NCBI GenBank assembly: GCA_026018925.1
Contig: JAKSZU010000009.1
Location: 73,132,041-73,196,040, forward strand
DNA: 64,000 nucleotides
Direction: 5' to 3'
From: Tupaia tana
Taxonomy: Eukaryota; Chordata; Mammalia; Scandentia; Tupaiidae
Shown: one piece after another, positions 45,374 through 55,491 of the stretch
Layout of the letters: the number at the start of each line of letters is the position of its first letter
Numbering within the stretch: the stretch's first letter is position 1
Translations under genes and position numbers: made by a program
Notes under the pieces: generated by a model
Told to the model about the DNA's origin: nothing
Seen by the model: the letters and a program-made list of their open reading frames with translations, nothing else
The model's database searches: none

Positions 45374-45663
45374 TGGTTATTTATGTAGCAATAAGTTGAT
45401 GATACTAAGTTTGTCTACCCAAACTTCTTTTATCAGTACATGCATCTAGTGAGATGTCTGGAGTAATATCTATCAAATTTTAACAATGGTTGCTTCTGAG
45501 AGGTGTGATTTAATTTTTTAAATTTATTCTTTTACCTATTATTCATTGTTTGTTTCGAATGAGAAAGTCTCATTGCTAAAAAAAAGTTATTATTACTCTA
45601 AAAATAAATGATGTTAGAAATTATTTCATTTATGAGAAAACGAGTTATTTTTCTTTTCTCTCT

Positions 45664-45722
45664 TTTTAAAAAATTTTATTCATTTATTTATTCATTTGTT
45701 TACTTCAATTTGACCAGAGAGG

Positions 45723-45765
<43 letters not shown>

Positions 45766-45854
45766 GGAAAGCAAGCTGGGAGGTCCAGGACTTGAACCAC
45801 AGTCGGCCATGTGGGAATCCAGTACCTTTAATCACCATGCCACCTGCTGGCCCC
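45664..45854 (-). mobile_element. Type 2 SINE with (GA)n
   Basis: Tail tttattcatttatttattca, gaccagagagggagaaag, (GA)n about 45727-45762, ggacttgaaccacagtcggc, head ending ccacctgctggcccc. Confidence 0.93.
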
Positions 45855-45866
45855 TCTCTCGCTCTT

Positions 45867-45997
45867 TTTTCTTTTAAAGAGAGATTTTTGCTATAGGGTG
45901 CGTGCACTTGCTAGAGATACAGAAAGTGAGAAATCACCCTCCAGGGGGATGGTCATGCTGCAATCCCTTCTCCTTCATTCTCCTCTCAGAATTTTGG

Positions 45998-46033
<36 letters not shown>

Positions 46034-46127
46034 CTGATATGACTTTCAAGCCACCAGATCTGGACACGAACTGCAATCGACCATGTGGAAGTCCAGTGAC
46101 ATAACCATTATACCATCTGCTAGTCCC
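45867..46127 (-). mobile_element. Type 1 SINE with internal (CA)n
   Basis: gagagatttttgctataggg, body, (CA)n 46001-46028 at the same body position as in the copy at 11909-12202, head ending accatctgctagtccc. Confidence 0.92.
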
Positions 46128-46535
46128 TAAAAGTTATTTTTTATCTTTGATTGATTTGTATGTAACCAAGAGTTTTGTACACATGCATAAATTTTATTAG
46201 GTTGAATTATGTGGAGCAACGTCCACTTTGCTATTAAAATATGTGTGTATAAGTATGAAGCACCTCAAGAATCAGAAAACCAGGATGACTAGATGACTAG
46301 CTTCTAAGGTGACATAAACATATCACATATACAACCAATATTTATTTAAGAAAACCAGAGCCTGTATAGGACGGGATAGATATTGGGAGGTGGGAAGGAG
46401 GAACTCAGGAAAAAAATAAACAACACATTTGATAGACAACAATGGGAAGTTATCTGTTGAGGATGATGTATACGATAATATCTTTTAATTCATTGATGTG
46501 CAATGCATGTATACCTTGAAAAAACATACATTATT

Positions 46536-46787
46536 GGGAACCAGCAGTTAGCATAATGGCTATGTCGCTGAACTCCCACGTAGTCGACCGTGGTTCGTGT
46601 TCTGGAACCGGTGGCTTAAAACTCATACCGGGCGCGTGTGCATGCGTGCCCAAGATCCCTAAAGGAGAATGGAGGAGAAGGGATTGCGGCGTGACCATGC
46701 CCCCTGGGGGGTGATTTCTCGCTTCCTGTCTCTCTGTCTCTCTCTGTCTGTCTGGCGAGCGCACATGCCCTATAGCGAAAACCTCTC

Positions 46788-46813
<26 letters not shown>
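46536..46813 (+). mobile_element. Type 1 SINE with long A tail
   Basis: TSD aaaaaacatacattatt before and after. A tail of about 30 bases, CpG-rich, young-looking. Confidence 0.96.
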
Positions 46814-46820
<7 letters not shown>

Positions 46821-46846
46821 ATACATTATTAAGATGTACAATGATT

Positions 46847-47082
46847 GGGACCAGCAGGTTGCATAGTGGTTAAGGTGCTAGACTCCCACATGGTGGACTG
46901 CAGTTTGAGTATCAGACACAGTGGCTTGAAACTCATGCCAGGTATGTGTGTGTGCATGCCCAAAATCCTGAGAGGAGAATGGAGAAGAGATTTGTTTGGC
47001 TATCATCTCTGGGGAGTGATTTTGTTTCTCTGGAGAGTGTATGCACCCTATAGCAAATATCTCTAAAAATTATTTTTTTAAA
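46847..47082 (+). mobile_element. Type 1 SINE, diverged, back to back with the previous one
   Basis: TSD aagatgtacaatgatt (46831-46846) / aagatgcacaatgatt (47083-47098). Head gggaccagcaggttgcatag; shortened body. Confidence 0.94.
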
Positions 47083-47286
47083 AAGATGCACAATGATTAA
47101 ATGCAAAATAAATAAGTAAATTTTTTTAAAAATAAAGAAAAAAGATGGGGTGAATTTTAAAACAATGGGACAAACTTTGTACACCTCCTCCACTATCTTT
47201 CTAGATGGAGACAGTTGTGAATTAAATAAAAAATGCATAGGTAGCAAGACCAACTTGATTTTTGTTCCATTGAAAAGTAAGTTGTG

Positions 47287-47447
47287 GGGCTGGCAGGTGG
47301 CATGGTAGTTAAGGTGCTGGACTCCCACATGGGTGACTTGGTTTAAGTCCTGGACCTGGCAGCTTGCTTTCTCACTTTCTCTCTTTGTCTCTCTGTAGTC
47401 AAATTAACAAATAAATAAAATTAAATAAATAATTCTTAAAAAGAAAA
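47287..47447 (+). mobile_element. Type 2 SINE
   Basis: Head gggctggcaggtggcatggt, B-box-like ggtttaagtcc, CT-rich region, gtcaaattaacaaataaat tail. Short TSD agttgtg. Confidence 0.92.
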
Positions 47448-47999
47448 AGAAGTTGTGAGTCCTCTAAATTTCTCCTAATTCAGAGGGCTGTCCAGTTATA
47501 AATTGTTCAAATAAGCTAAATTAAAACAAAGAAAATTGTTTACCTCTTCACAATCCAACCCTTAACAGTTACTGCCAAAAATTTTATGCCATGCTAACAA
47601 CTATATTTAGGTTGGAGAAGGCTAAGGAAAACAATGAGATCTGCCTTAAAGTATTTGAAGGGCTGTCATGTGGAAAAGAAGGAATTGTTCTGTGTTTATC
47701 TTTTAAGGAAATTCAAACAATATATAAAAAACTCTGAAGTGATATATTTTATTACATATTAGAGAGAACTTTATAACTTAAACTATCAAAAAGTGATTCA
47801 CTCAAGTCATGAGCTAAAGAACCTTCAGAATTGGAGTATTTAAGTAAAGTACATAAAATCGTCTCTCAAAATCTATTCAAATAAATTCTTGGATTTTGTG
47901 TTTGTTTGAATTTGGTGGAGATGAATGGGTGGATGGGCTATGGAACTCCCAAATCTAAGATTTGAAGATTCTTTTGCTTTGGAGAAAGTTCCATTAGAA
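47448..47999. other. Unassigned sequence
   Basis: About 550 bp; nothing recognised. Confidence 0.5.
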
Positions 48000-48394
48000 A
48001 TACAACAATAAGATAACTCTAAAAATCATCTGACTACAAATAAAGATTAAAGGCAAAAGATAAGCTTGGAAAAAAAAATATCTGCAATATACATGATAGG
48101 AAAGGGTGACTATCTTTAATATATAAATAAACCATACAGATCAATTGGGAAAAAATACCTGAGTAGGAAAAAAAAAAGATCAATTCACAAAAGAGGAAAT
48201 ATAGAGGCCTAATAGGAGTAATATAATATGTTCCATCACACTAATAAAGAAATATAAACCATAGCAATAAAGTGTCATTTTTCGTTTACAAAATTGGAAA
48301 AAATGGATAATCCCAGTGCTGAAAAGTAAATGGGAAATTAGCATAGTAATTAATTGTTGTAAAAGCAATTAACAACTGAACTGCATTTTAAAAA
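48000..48394 (+). mobile_element. Old L1M ORF2 C-terminal fragment
   Basis: Order of weak L1 matches: atctttaatatataaataaa, then tcaattcacaaaagaggaaa, then catcacactaataaagaaat. Highly diverged. Confidence 0.5.
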
Positions 48395-48550
48395 TAATAG
48401 ACAATATTTATTTAGCATTTGCCTTGTGCCAAGTAGTCCCTTCCCTCTCTCCCTTCCTTTTATCTTTTCTTCCTTTTAATTTTTTATCACAATATCTATT
48501 GTGGTAGATATTGCTTATTTTATGTCCTCATTTTTCTTTATTTACAGAAG
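48395..48550 (-). mobile_element. MIR fragment (ancient)
   Basis: Antisense MIR order: aatatttatttagcatttgc, ccttgtgccaagtagtc, then tatcacaatatctattgtgg and ttatttacagaag. Confidence 0.55.
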
Positions 48551-49580
48551 ACTGTTTTGTTCATGGTTGTAATGTACTAATTAAAAACAATTTTGTTTCC
48601 CAATTTCCTTGTAGTTGTGTTAAATATTTAGCAACCATGAGACATAGCCCTGGCCAATGAGATATATGAGAAAGTCCCAGAGGGCAGACATCTCTTTCTA
48701 ATCTACAATTTCAAATCTTGCTAAGAGAAAGTCTGTCACCATCTTATCCTTTCACACTTCATGCTTTGTTCTGCCAGTACCTCAGCCAGATGGGCCAAAA
48801 GTACGGTAGTTATCTCATAAACATGAGGCAATGAACATGAGTGAAAACATCTATATTGCTAATAATAGAAAGTGAGAAAATTAGAAAGAATTGCAATCTT
48901 TAATGGCATTATTGAGCTACATTATCAGTCTCTAGACTGCCCAATTTCTCTCTTTAAGCCCTTAAAGTAAAGTTTTCTGTTATTTGCAGCAGAGTGCATT
49001 TTTAACCAACACAACCATCTTCCTAAGTAGGATAACGTGTATTATGAGTCATCTCTATTTTACCCAATCATTTACAATGTGAAAGCTTTATAGAGAATTT
49101 TATAATAGGGCAGATGACAGGAGAAACTTGGAGCATTGTTTAGGCAAAACAGGTGTGGAAGGATGCTAGGGATAATATGAAGGTACTAGTTATCTGTTAA
49201 GGGAAGCTGTTCCATTTCAGGAAAAAGGCATAGAAAACAGGCATATACCACCTAACGTTTGTTCAGGGACTGTAGGAGAAGAGTTTCAAAACTATTGCAG
49301 GTTTCAGTTAACATGTTTTGCTATGACTCCTGGTCAGATTTCACAATATTAATAGTTTTCATAACATATTTGATAGAGTAAAACTAGTGGGAGTTAAAAT
49401 TTTATACAGTAGCCAAAAGGCCTAATTGTTACACATATTTCTCTTAGATTATTCTTAATATTGATTTTTTTTCTTCCTTCGTGGACCAACATCTGCTACT
49501 TCATTTATCCCAGCAAACACTAAAAAGCTATTTTTTTCTCCCAGGATATATAGCTATCATGAAGTCAATAATTAAGTGCT
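48551..49580. other. Unassigned sequence with an ancient-repeat-like part
   Basis: 48600-49015 resembles an old mammalian repeat (agccctggccaatgagatat; gttatttgcagcagagtgca), family not assigned. 49020-49580 is unassigned. No gene. Confidence 0.4.
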
Positions 49581-49790
49581 GGGGCCAACTGGTAGTATAG
49601 AGGTTAAGGGTGCTGGACTTCCACATGACCGATGATGGTTCTAGTCCCAGACTAATCCCAGAAGCTTGCTTTCTAATGTCCTCTCTTTCTCTCCTCTCTT
49701 TCTCTCACTCTATCCCTCTCTGCTCAAATTACAATAAATAAATAAACAGATAAAGATAAATTTAAAGAATTCTAGAAAAAAATAATTTCT
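49581..49790 (+). mobile_element. Type 2 SINE
   Basis: Head ggggccaactggtagtatag, B-box-like ggttctagtcc, CT-rich region, ctcaaattacaataaataaa tail. Confidence 0.9.
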
Positions 49791-49931
49791 TAAGTTATGT
49801 GGCCCTGATTTCACCCCTAGATAGTTCAGTATCTGGCCACTTAACTTTTTGCCATGTAGACAACATACTTCAAAATGAAATAGTATAGTAGAAGCGAGAG
49901 CTATAATTTATTGTTAAAAGAACATTTCTGT

Positions 49932-50125
49932 GGGCCAGCAGCTGGCATGGTGGTTAAGGTGGCTGGAATCTCACATGGCTGACCACGGTTCGAGTCCTGG
50001 ACCTGGCAGCTTGCTTTCTCACTTTCCTTCTCTCTCTTTGTCTCTCTCTGATCAAATTCAAAATAAAATAAAGTAAAATAAAACAAAACAAAATAAATGA
50101 ATAATATTTTAAAAATAAAATAATA
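49932..50125 (+). mobile_element. Type 2 SINE
   Basis: Head gggccagcagctggcatggt, B box ggttcgagtcc, CT region, gatcaaattcaaaataaaat tail. TSD around catttctgt / aatttctgt. Confidence 0.92.
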
Positions 50126-50233
50126 AAAAAATTTCTGTTTAACCAGATATGATGATATGAGAGAGATATCCTGCACTGATTTTTCTGTGAACAACAGATT
50201 GTGTTATTTGGCTGAGTAGATTAATACAGTTTT

Positions 50234-50311
50234 AAGCTGCCAGGTCTAGTACCCGAAACACGGTTGACTACATGGGAGTCCAGCGATGTAAGCATTATAC
50301 CATCTTGTCCC
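50234..50311 (-). mobile_element. SINE head fragment
   Basis: Only the tRNA-like head: ttttaagctgccaggtctag, aaacacggttgactacatgg, gcattataccatcttgtccc. Body missing. Confidence 0.75.
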
Positions 50312-50399
50312 CACTTCCGTTGTTTTATGCCACACCAGTATGTGGTACTTTGTTACAACAACCTTAGCAAAATAATACAGTGGCTTTCTGTTAAAAAAT

Positions 50400-51130
50400 A
50401 TTTATTTTTGAGTTTTTAAAATATTTACTTTTTATTGATATATAATTGTTCATATTTTATGGTACAATGTGATTTTCAGTACAAGAATATTATTTGTAAT
50501 GATTAAGTCAGTGTAGTTAGCATATTCATAATCTTAACATTTATCATTACTTTGTGTTGCGAATTTTCAAAATCCTCTTTTAGTTAATTTGACATGTATA
50601 GTAAATTACTGTTAACTATATCCACCCTTCTGTACTTTATTTTTTATTTATTTTATTTTATTTTTTTTTTTTTTGGAGAGGTTTTCGCTATAGGGCGCGT
50701 GCGCTCGCCAGACAGACAGAGAGAGACAGAGAGATAGAAAGTGAGAAATCACCCCCCAGGGGGGATGGCCACGCCGCAATCCCTTCTCCTCCTTTCTCCT
50801 CTTGGGATCTTGGGCACGCACGCACACGTGCCCGGCGTGAGTTTAAGCCACCAGGTCCGGGACTCGAACCGCGGTCGACCACGTGGGAGTCCAGCGACAT
50901 AGCCATTACGCTAACTGCCGGTCCATCTGTACTTTATAATAATAGAAATTACTCCTTTTATCTATGTTTCCATTAACCAACATATCACTAACCCCTATCC
51001 TTCCCAGCTTCTGGTAGCCATTTGAAAATTCTCTATTTCTGTGAGGTCATCCTTTTCAGCATTCACATATGAGTGAGAATGTGGGATATATTTCTTTCTG
51101 CACCTGGCTCATTTGGTTTTCTTTTTTATA
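50400..51130 (-). mobile_element. Old L1M 3' end, split by a SINE
   Basis: Antisense 3' UTR of an old L1 (ttatggtacaatgtgatttt; catttatcattactttgtgt; ctgttaactatatccaccct), then the ORF2 end region (agaatgtgggatatatttct, ctggctcatttggttttc). Confidence 0.6.
50641..50925 (-). mobile_element. Type 1 SINE, young-looking
   Basis: TSD ctgtactttat at 50630-50640 and 50927-50937. Almost all CpGs kept (gggcgcgtgcgctcgccaga, ggactcgaaccgcggtcgac), close to the inferred source sequence. Confidence 0.97.
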
Positions 51131-51505
51131 AAAGAGAAATTATATATGTAATTGTTCTTAATCTTACACCTAAAAAAATGAACAACGTGCCTAAAATGTG
51201 TCAGGAACTATGCTAGATGTTGAGGATATACTGGTGAAAAAGAAGAAATGCAATTCCTATTTCCATGAAATTTATAATTTCATGAAGTAAATAGATATTA
51301 ATCAAATAACCACACAAAATAAAATAATGTGTATTGAGAGTACAGATGACAGTCCAAAAAATAAACACATAAAAAATAAAGCAAGAGAGACACACTACTG
51401 ACTGTTTTTTAGACATCATCGTCCTAGTGATATATTCCATAAACACTAACCTTGTCTGGTACAATAAATGGGTGTAAATTATTATGGAAATTTAAAGCAG
51501 GTTCT
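51131..51505. other. Unassigned sequence, partly ancient-repeat-like
   Basis: 51185-51300 (tcaggaactatgctagatgt, ggatatactggtgaaaaaga) looks like an old interspersed repeat. No gene. Confidence 0.4.
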
Positions 51506-51775
51506 TTTTTTTTTTTTTTTTTTTTGAGAGGTTTTTTCGCTATAGGGCGCGTGCGCTCGCCAGACAGAGAGAGACATAGAGACAGAAAGCGAGAAATCAC
51601 CCCCCAGGGGGGATGGTCACGCTGCAATCCCTTCTCCTCCATTCTCCTCTCGGGATCTTGGGCATGCACGCACATGCGCCCGGCGTGAGTTTTAAGCCAC
51701 CGGGTCCGGGACGCGAACCGCGGTCGACTACGTGGGAGTCCAGCGACATAGCCATTACGCTAACTGCTGGTTCCC
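51506..51775 (-). mobile_element. Type 1 SINE, young-looking
   Basis: TSD aagcaggttctttttt / aagcaggttctttttg. CpG-rich; poly-T of about 20; head ends ctaactgctggttccc. Confidence 0.97.
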
Positions 51776-52673
51776 AAGCAGGTTCTTTTTGATGCATGGC
51801 ACAAATTAATTATATATTGGGATGATAATTTTTTCATCTTCAGTTTTATCTGATGCAGCTTATAGGAAATCATTGTTCTGCTAACTGAATATCACTTTGT
51901 AACTAAAAAAAAAAGAGGTTGTAGTTATTTTGTTGATATCTGAATGCTTCTAAGTAAATACAATTTTGTTAATAACTGAACTTAATTTCTACTAAAATCC
52001 CCCTTTCAACCAAGTGCTAGTTGTGCAAATTTAATCTCAATAAATTTAGGGTTTCCTCATCTTTCTCCCAGGTGGAGTCTGAGTTTCAAAGTTGAGTGAA
52101 GGCTATTGTGATACTTAGGCATAAGTGATAGATGGGCATTCATTTATCCAGGCTGGCATTTGATATGACATAGTTTCGTTGAATCCAGTTCTATTTCTGC
52201 TTTCCATGCCCTTCTCAGATACACAAGGGCTCCATTAGACTGTCTCAGGCCTAAACCTGTGTCTGCACACATCCACCAGGTATTGTTACATGAGGGTTTT
52301 GTCATCTCTCTAGGTGTTAATGAGACAGGAGTTAGAACCAGTGAGTAGGTAGACAGGGCAGGGGCTCCCAAGGAAGAGTCACTATGATAGGAAACAGACA
52401 CATACATATATTAAGATAAAGTCAGCTTCTAAAATGGAATCATTCTGGTCAAGGTTTTAATAAAAATAATTCATTCACTGCTCTCACTATAAATTAAGTA
52501 TTAGCTATCACCGCTAGCTCACACAGAGAACTGCTTACAACCAGAGCTGCGTACAGCTTGCTTGAAATTATGACATCTAAGCAAAAGAGCAAAAGACCTT
52601 GACCAATAATTTACTTTGAATCTGCAGAATAAAGAGACATCACAAAAACAGATGTCAAGACTGGTGGTGATAT
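51776..52673. other. Unassigned sequence
   Basis: About 900 bp; no gene. An 87-codon antisense frame (52144-52407) shows no recognisable motif and no splice context. Confidence 0.45.
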
Positions 52674-52778
52674 TGTGGCAGGCAGTTAGCTAGAAATGAG
52701 CAGGCAGCCCTAAGATAATAGCAGAAGGACATCTGCCACATCAATCACAACTTACAGGAGTTAGAATCACACTCACTT

Positions 52779-53043
52779 GGGGACCAGCAGTTAACGTAAT
52801 GGCTATGTCGCTGGACTCCCATGTAGTCGACCGCGGTTTGTGTCCTGGACCTGGTGGCTTAAAACTCACGCTGAGCGCGTGTGCATGTGTGCCCAAGATC
52901 CCAAGAGGAGAATGGAGGAGAAGGGATTGCGGTGTGGCCATCCCCCCTGGGGGGTGATTTCTCGCTTTCTGTCTCTCTGTCTCTCTCTGTCTGTCTGGCG
53001 AGCGCATGCACCCTATAGCAAAAACCTCTTAAAAAAATAAAAA
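52779..53043 (+). mobile_element. Type 1 SINE
   Basis: TSD agaatcacactcactt / agaatcagactcactt. Head ggggaccagcagttaacgta; palindrome ccccctgggggg. Confidence 0.96.
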
Positions 53044-53640
53044 AGAATCAGACTCACTTAGAAAACTTCCTCCCACCCAAATCCTGGCATGGTAAAGATT
53101 GTTATCTCCCTTCCTGCCATCCCAAATATACACACCGAAATTCACCACTGGGATGAGATGTTAAGTCATCCTAATCCCTATTGGGGCAATAAACTAATCA
53201 GGAAGTTCATCTAGATATGGATGGTCATATCTTCAAAGATCACATTGAGCATGTGCAACGGTTACATAAGTAAATTTCTCACCTGTGAGAGAAATGCACA
53301 CTTACAGGAAAAAACCTGTGAAGTCAAACTAAGAACCCAGGTATTATTACAGACCTCTGCTGCTAAATATTCATTACCAAATCCCCAAATAAAAGTAACA
53401 CCTAGCCCCATGCTCAGTACAGTTTTCCTTCTTTGGCAGTTGCCCACCCACATGCCTTTCAGGCATGGGAGTGTTTTTCTATTCTATTAAAAACCTTTAC
53501 TTTTCTATTAAAACTTCCCTTTTTCTACTTTACAAATGTTTGTATTTTTCATTCTGTACTTCAGGACACATCTCTAATCTTAGAGATGTAAACCTAAAGA
53601 ATGTAGGATTTTACACAATACAGCTCAACCTCCCCATCTT

Positions 53641-53726
53641 ATTGGGTTGTTGAAAAAGCCATGACAAGTTTTTTTTTTTCTGTTTTCTTGGCAAAAAATG
53701 AGTCATGACTTTTCCACCAACCCAAT
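53641..53726. mobile_element. Mariner-like MITE, 86 bp
   Basis: Terminal inverted repeats of 25 bp with three mismatches: attgggttgttgaaaaagcc... on the left, reverse complement attgggttggtggaaaagtc... on the right, both reaching catgac. A TA dinucleotide lies at or within two bases of each end. No transposase. Behaves like MADE1-type derivatives of mariner but with a different TIR. Confidence 0.8.
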
Positions 53727-53988
53727 GTAACAACACTCCCTGCAAGCTCCTATTGATCAGACTAAGCTTGTCAACCAGCTGACATTTCTCATTACGATAG
53801 CCAGTTCTTCTGCAAGCTGCTTCTCTCTTCTCATATGAAGTCAGCTCCTCAGAGACTAAACAAGCCTAACTAAAAACAAGAAGCCCAAACAAAAGCCACT
53901 TTGACCAGATAAAAATCCCTCAACTCAGTTCCTCAACCCATTTCCCAAGACCCACTCCCTGACTGGGAGCTCTGTTCTTTCTTTCCTC

Positions 53989-54247
53989 TTTTTTTCTTTT
54001 TTCTTTTTAGAGATATTTTTGCTGTAGGGTATATGTGCTCACCACACAGAGAGAGACAGACAGACAGAAAGTGAGAATTCAGCCCCCCAGGGGAATGGTC
54101 ATGCCCTTCTCCTCCACTCTTCTCTCAGGATTCTGGGCACACATGCAGACATGTGGTGTGAGTTTCTAGCCTCCAGGTCTGGGCCTTGAACCATGGTCAG
54201 TCATGTGGGAGTCCAGGAACATTACCACTCTGCCATCTGCTGGTCCC
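53989..54247 (-). mobile_element. Type 1 SINE, diverged
   Basis: T-rich tail, agagatatttttgctgtagg, body, head ending ccatctgctggtccc. Confidence 0.92.
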
Positions 54248-54396
54248 CCCTTCCCTCTTTTAATAAACACTCTGACCATCTCTTCTCTATGGCTATGTCT
54301 TTAATTCTCTGTGAGTATGAGATGAAGAACCAGATTGAATGCTGTTTCTGTCTTGTGTATTGGGCCTATGTATCCCAACTTCCCACATTGCTAACA

Positions 54397-55003
54397 GGAA
54401 AGGGGGACACTGGTTTTCCCTTAACTCAAGCACCCAGTCATAGTTCATCCTGGCTGCTATGACAAAATTCCTTACACTACATAAGTTATAAACAACCAAA
54501 ATTTAAGTTTTATACTTTTGAAGACTAGGAAGTCCAAGATCAAGGCATCAGCAGAGTTTGGTGTCTAGTGCTGGTGCATTTCTTATAGATTGTGCCTTCT
54601 ATGTGTCCTTACATGATGAAAAAGGTGAATAAGGTCTCTTGGGTTTCTTTTACAAGGAAACTAATCCCATTCATGAGTGCAAAGCTCTCAAACTTCCCTC
54701 TATTTCCCAGAGGGAAAGTCTATGAGGGAAAGTCTATGAATAATATTTTGTTTTCAGTCAGAAACTTTGTTTTTTTTTATGACATCTGTGTTTCTGCAAA
54801 CCTATTCTGTTGTTTAAATCCATGAATCCTTATCTTTTTTGTGTCTCAGACTAAGGGCTAGATTTTTGAAATGCAATAGCCAGGTGAAGACTTTTAAAAT
54901 AATCTCTTTCATAGCAATGGCAAAGACATAAAAACAAAAACAAAAACAAAAAAAATAAAACCAAACCAACCAAACAATAAAACCCAACTGATTTACTATA
55001 TTA
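54397..55003. other. Unassigned, partly old-repeat-like sequence
   Basis: 54440-54700 (tcatcctggctgctatgaca, caaaattccttacac) resembles an ancient LTR/MaLR-associated repeat. 54930-54990 is (CAAAA)n-rich. No gene. Confidence 0.4.
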
Positions 55004-55491
55004 CTTTTTTTGTTGTTTTAAAGACACGGTCTCACTATGTATTGATCCTCCTGCCTCAGCCTCCTGGCTAGTGCAAGAGGTACATACAAGGACCAGCAGT
55101 TTGTATAATGGCTATATTGCTGAACTCCTGTGTAGTCGACCGAGGTTCAACTTCTGGATCCGGTGGCTTAAACTCACGATGGGCACGTGTGCATGCGTGC
55201 CCAAGATCCCAAGAGGAGAATGGAGGAGAAGGGATTGCAACATGGCCATCCCCCCTGGGGGGTGATTTCCCACTTTCTGTCTTTCTGTCTCTGTCTCTCT
55301 GGCGAGCACATGCACCCTGTAGCAAAAACCTCACAAAAAATAAAAAAAAGAAAAAGAAAAAGAGGTACATAGCACCACACCTGGCTCTAGACAGGCTAGA
55401 CATGCTATTGCTATATTGCTAAGGCCAGCCTCAAGCTCCTGCCTCAGCCTCTTTGAGTCACTGGATTTACAGGCACACCACCATGGCTGAC
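55004..55491 (-). mobile_element. Dimeric 7SL RNA-derived (Alu-like) SINE, split by a tRNA SINE
   Basis: In antisense, left arm 55398-55491: catggtggtgtgcctgtaa, gaggctgaggcaggag, cttgaggctggcctt. Right arm: gccaggtgtggtgctatgta, ggaggctgaggcaggaggat, atagtgagaccgtgtct. Both arms keep the 7SL/Alu Pol III region and the characteristic GGCTGAGGCAGGAG. The type 1 SINE at 55088-55358 interrupts the right arm. Confidence 0.88.
55088..55358 (+). mobile_element. Type 1 SINE inside the 7SL SINE
   Basis: TSD agaggtacat at 55076-55085 and 55361-55370. Head aaggaccagcagtttgtata; (AAAAAG)n tail. Confidence 0.95.

Larger units (their letters stand above)
46300..47140 (+). mobile_element. L1-type 3' tail split by two SINEs
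   Basis: aagttatctgttgaggatga, gatgtgcaatgcatgtatac, then after the SINEs gatgcacaatgattaaatgc and an A-rich end. Fits the tail module seen at 40265-40550. Confidence 0.65.
52674..54396 (+). mobile_element. Candidate LTR remnant with two SINEs and a MITE inside
   Basis: Possible TG start (tgtggcaggcagttagctag) and CA end (cccacattgctaaca). The distal part has the LTR-like layout ttttaataaacactctgacc (polyadenylation signal about 54260) followed by a U5-like stretch. About 1.1 kb once insertions are removed. No matching TSD found, so limits and identity are tentative. Confidence 0.4.

Noticed and set aside
52144-52407. 87-codon antisense frame in otherwise unassigned DNA
   Set aside because: No recognisable domain, no start context or splice partner; consistent with chance.
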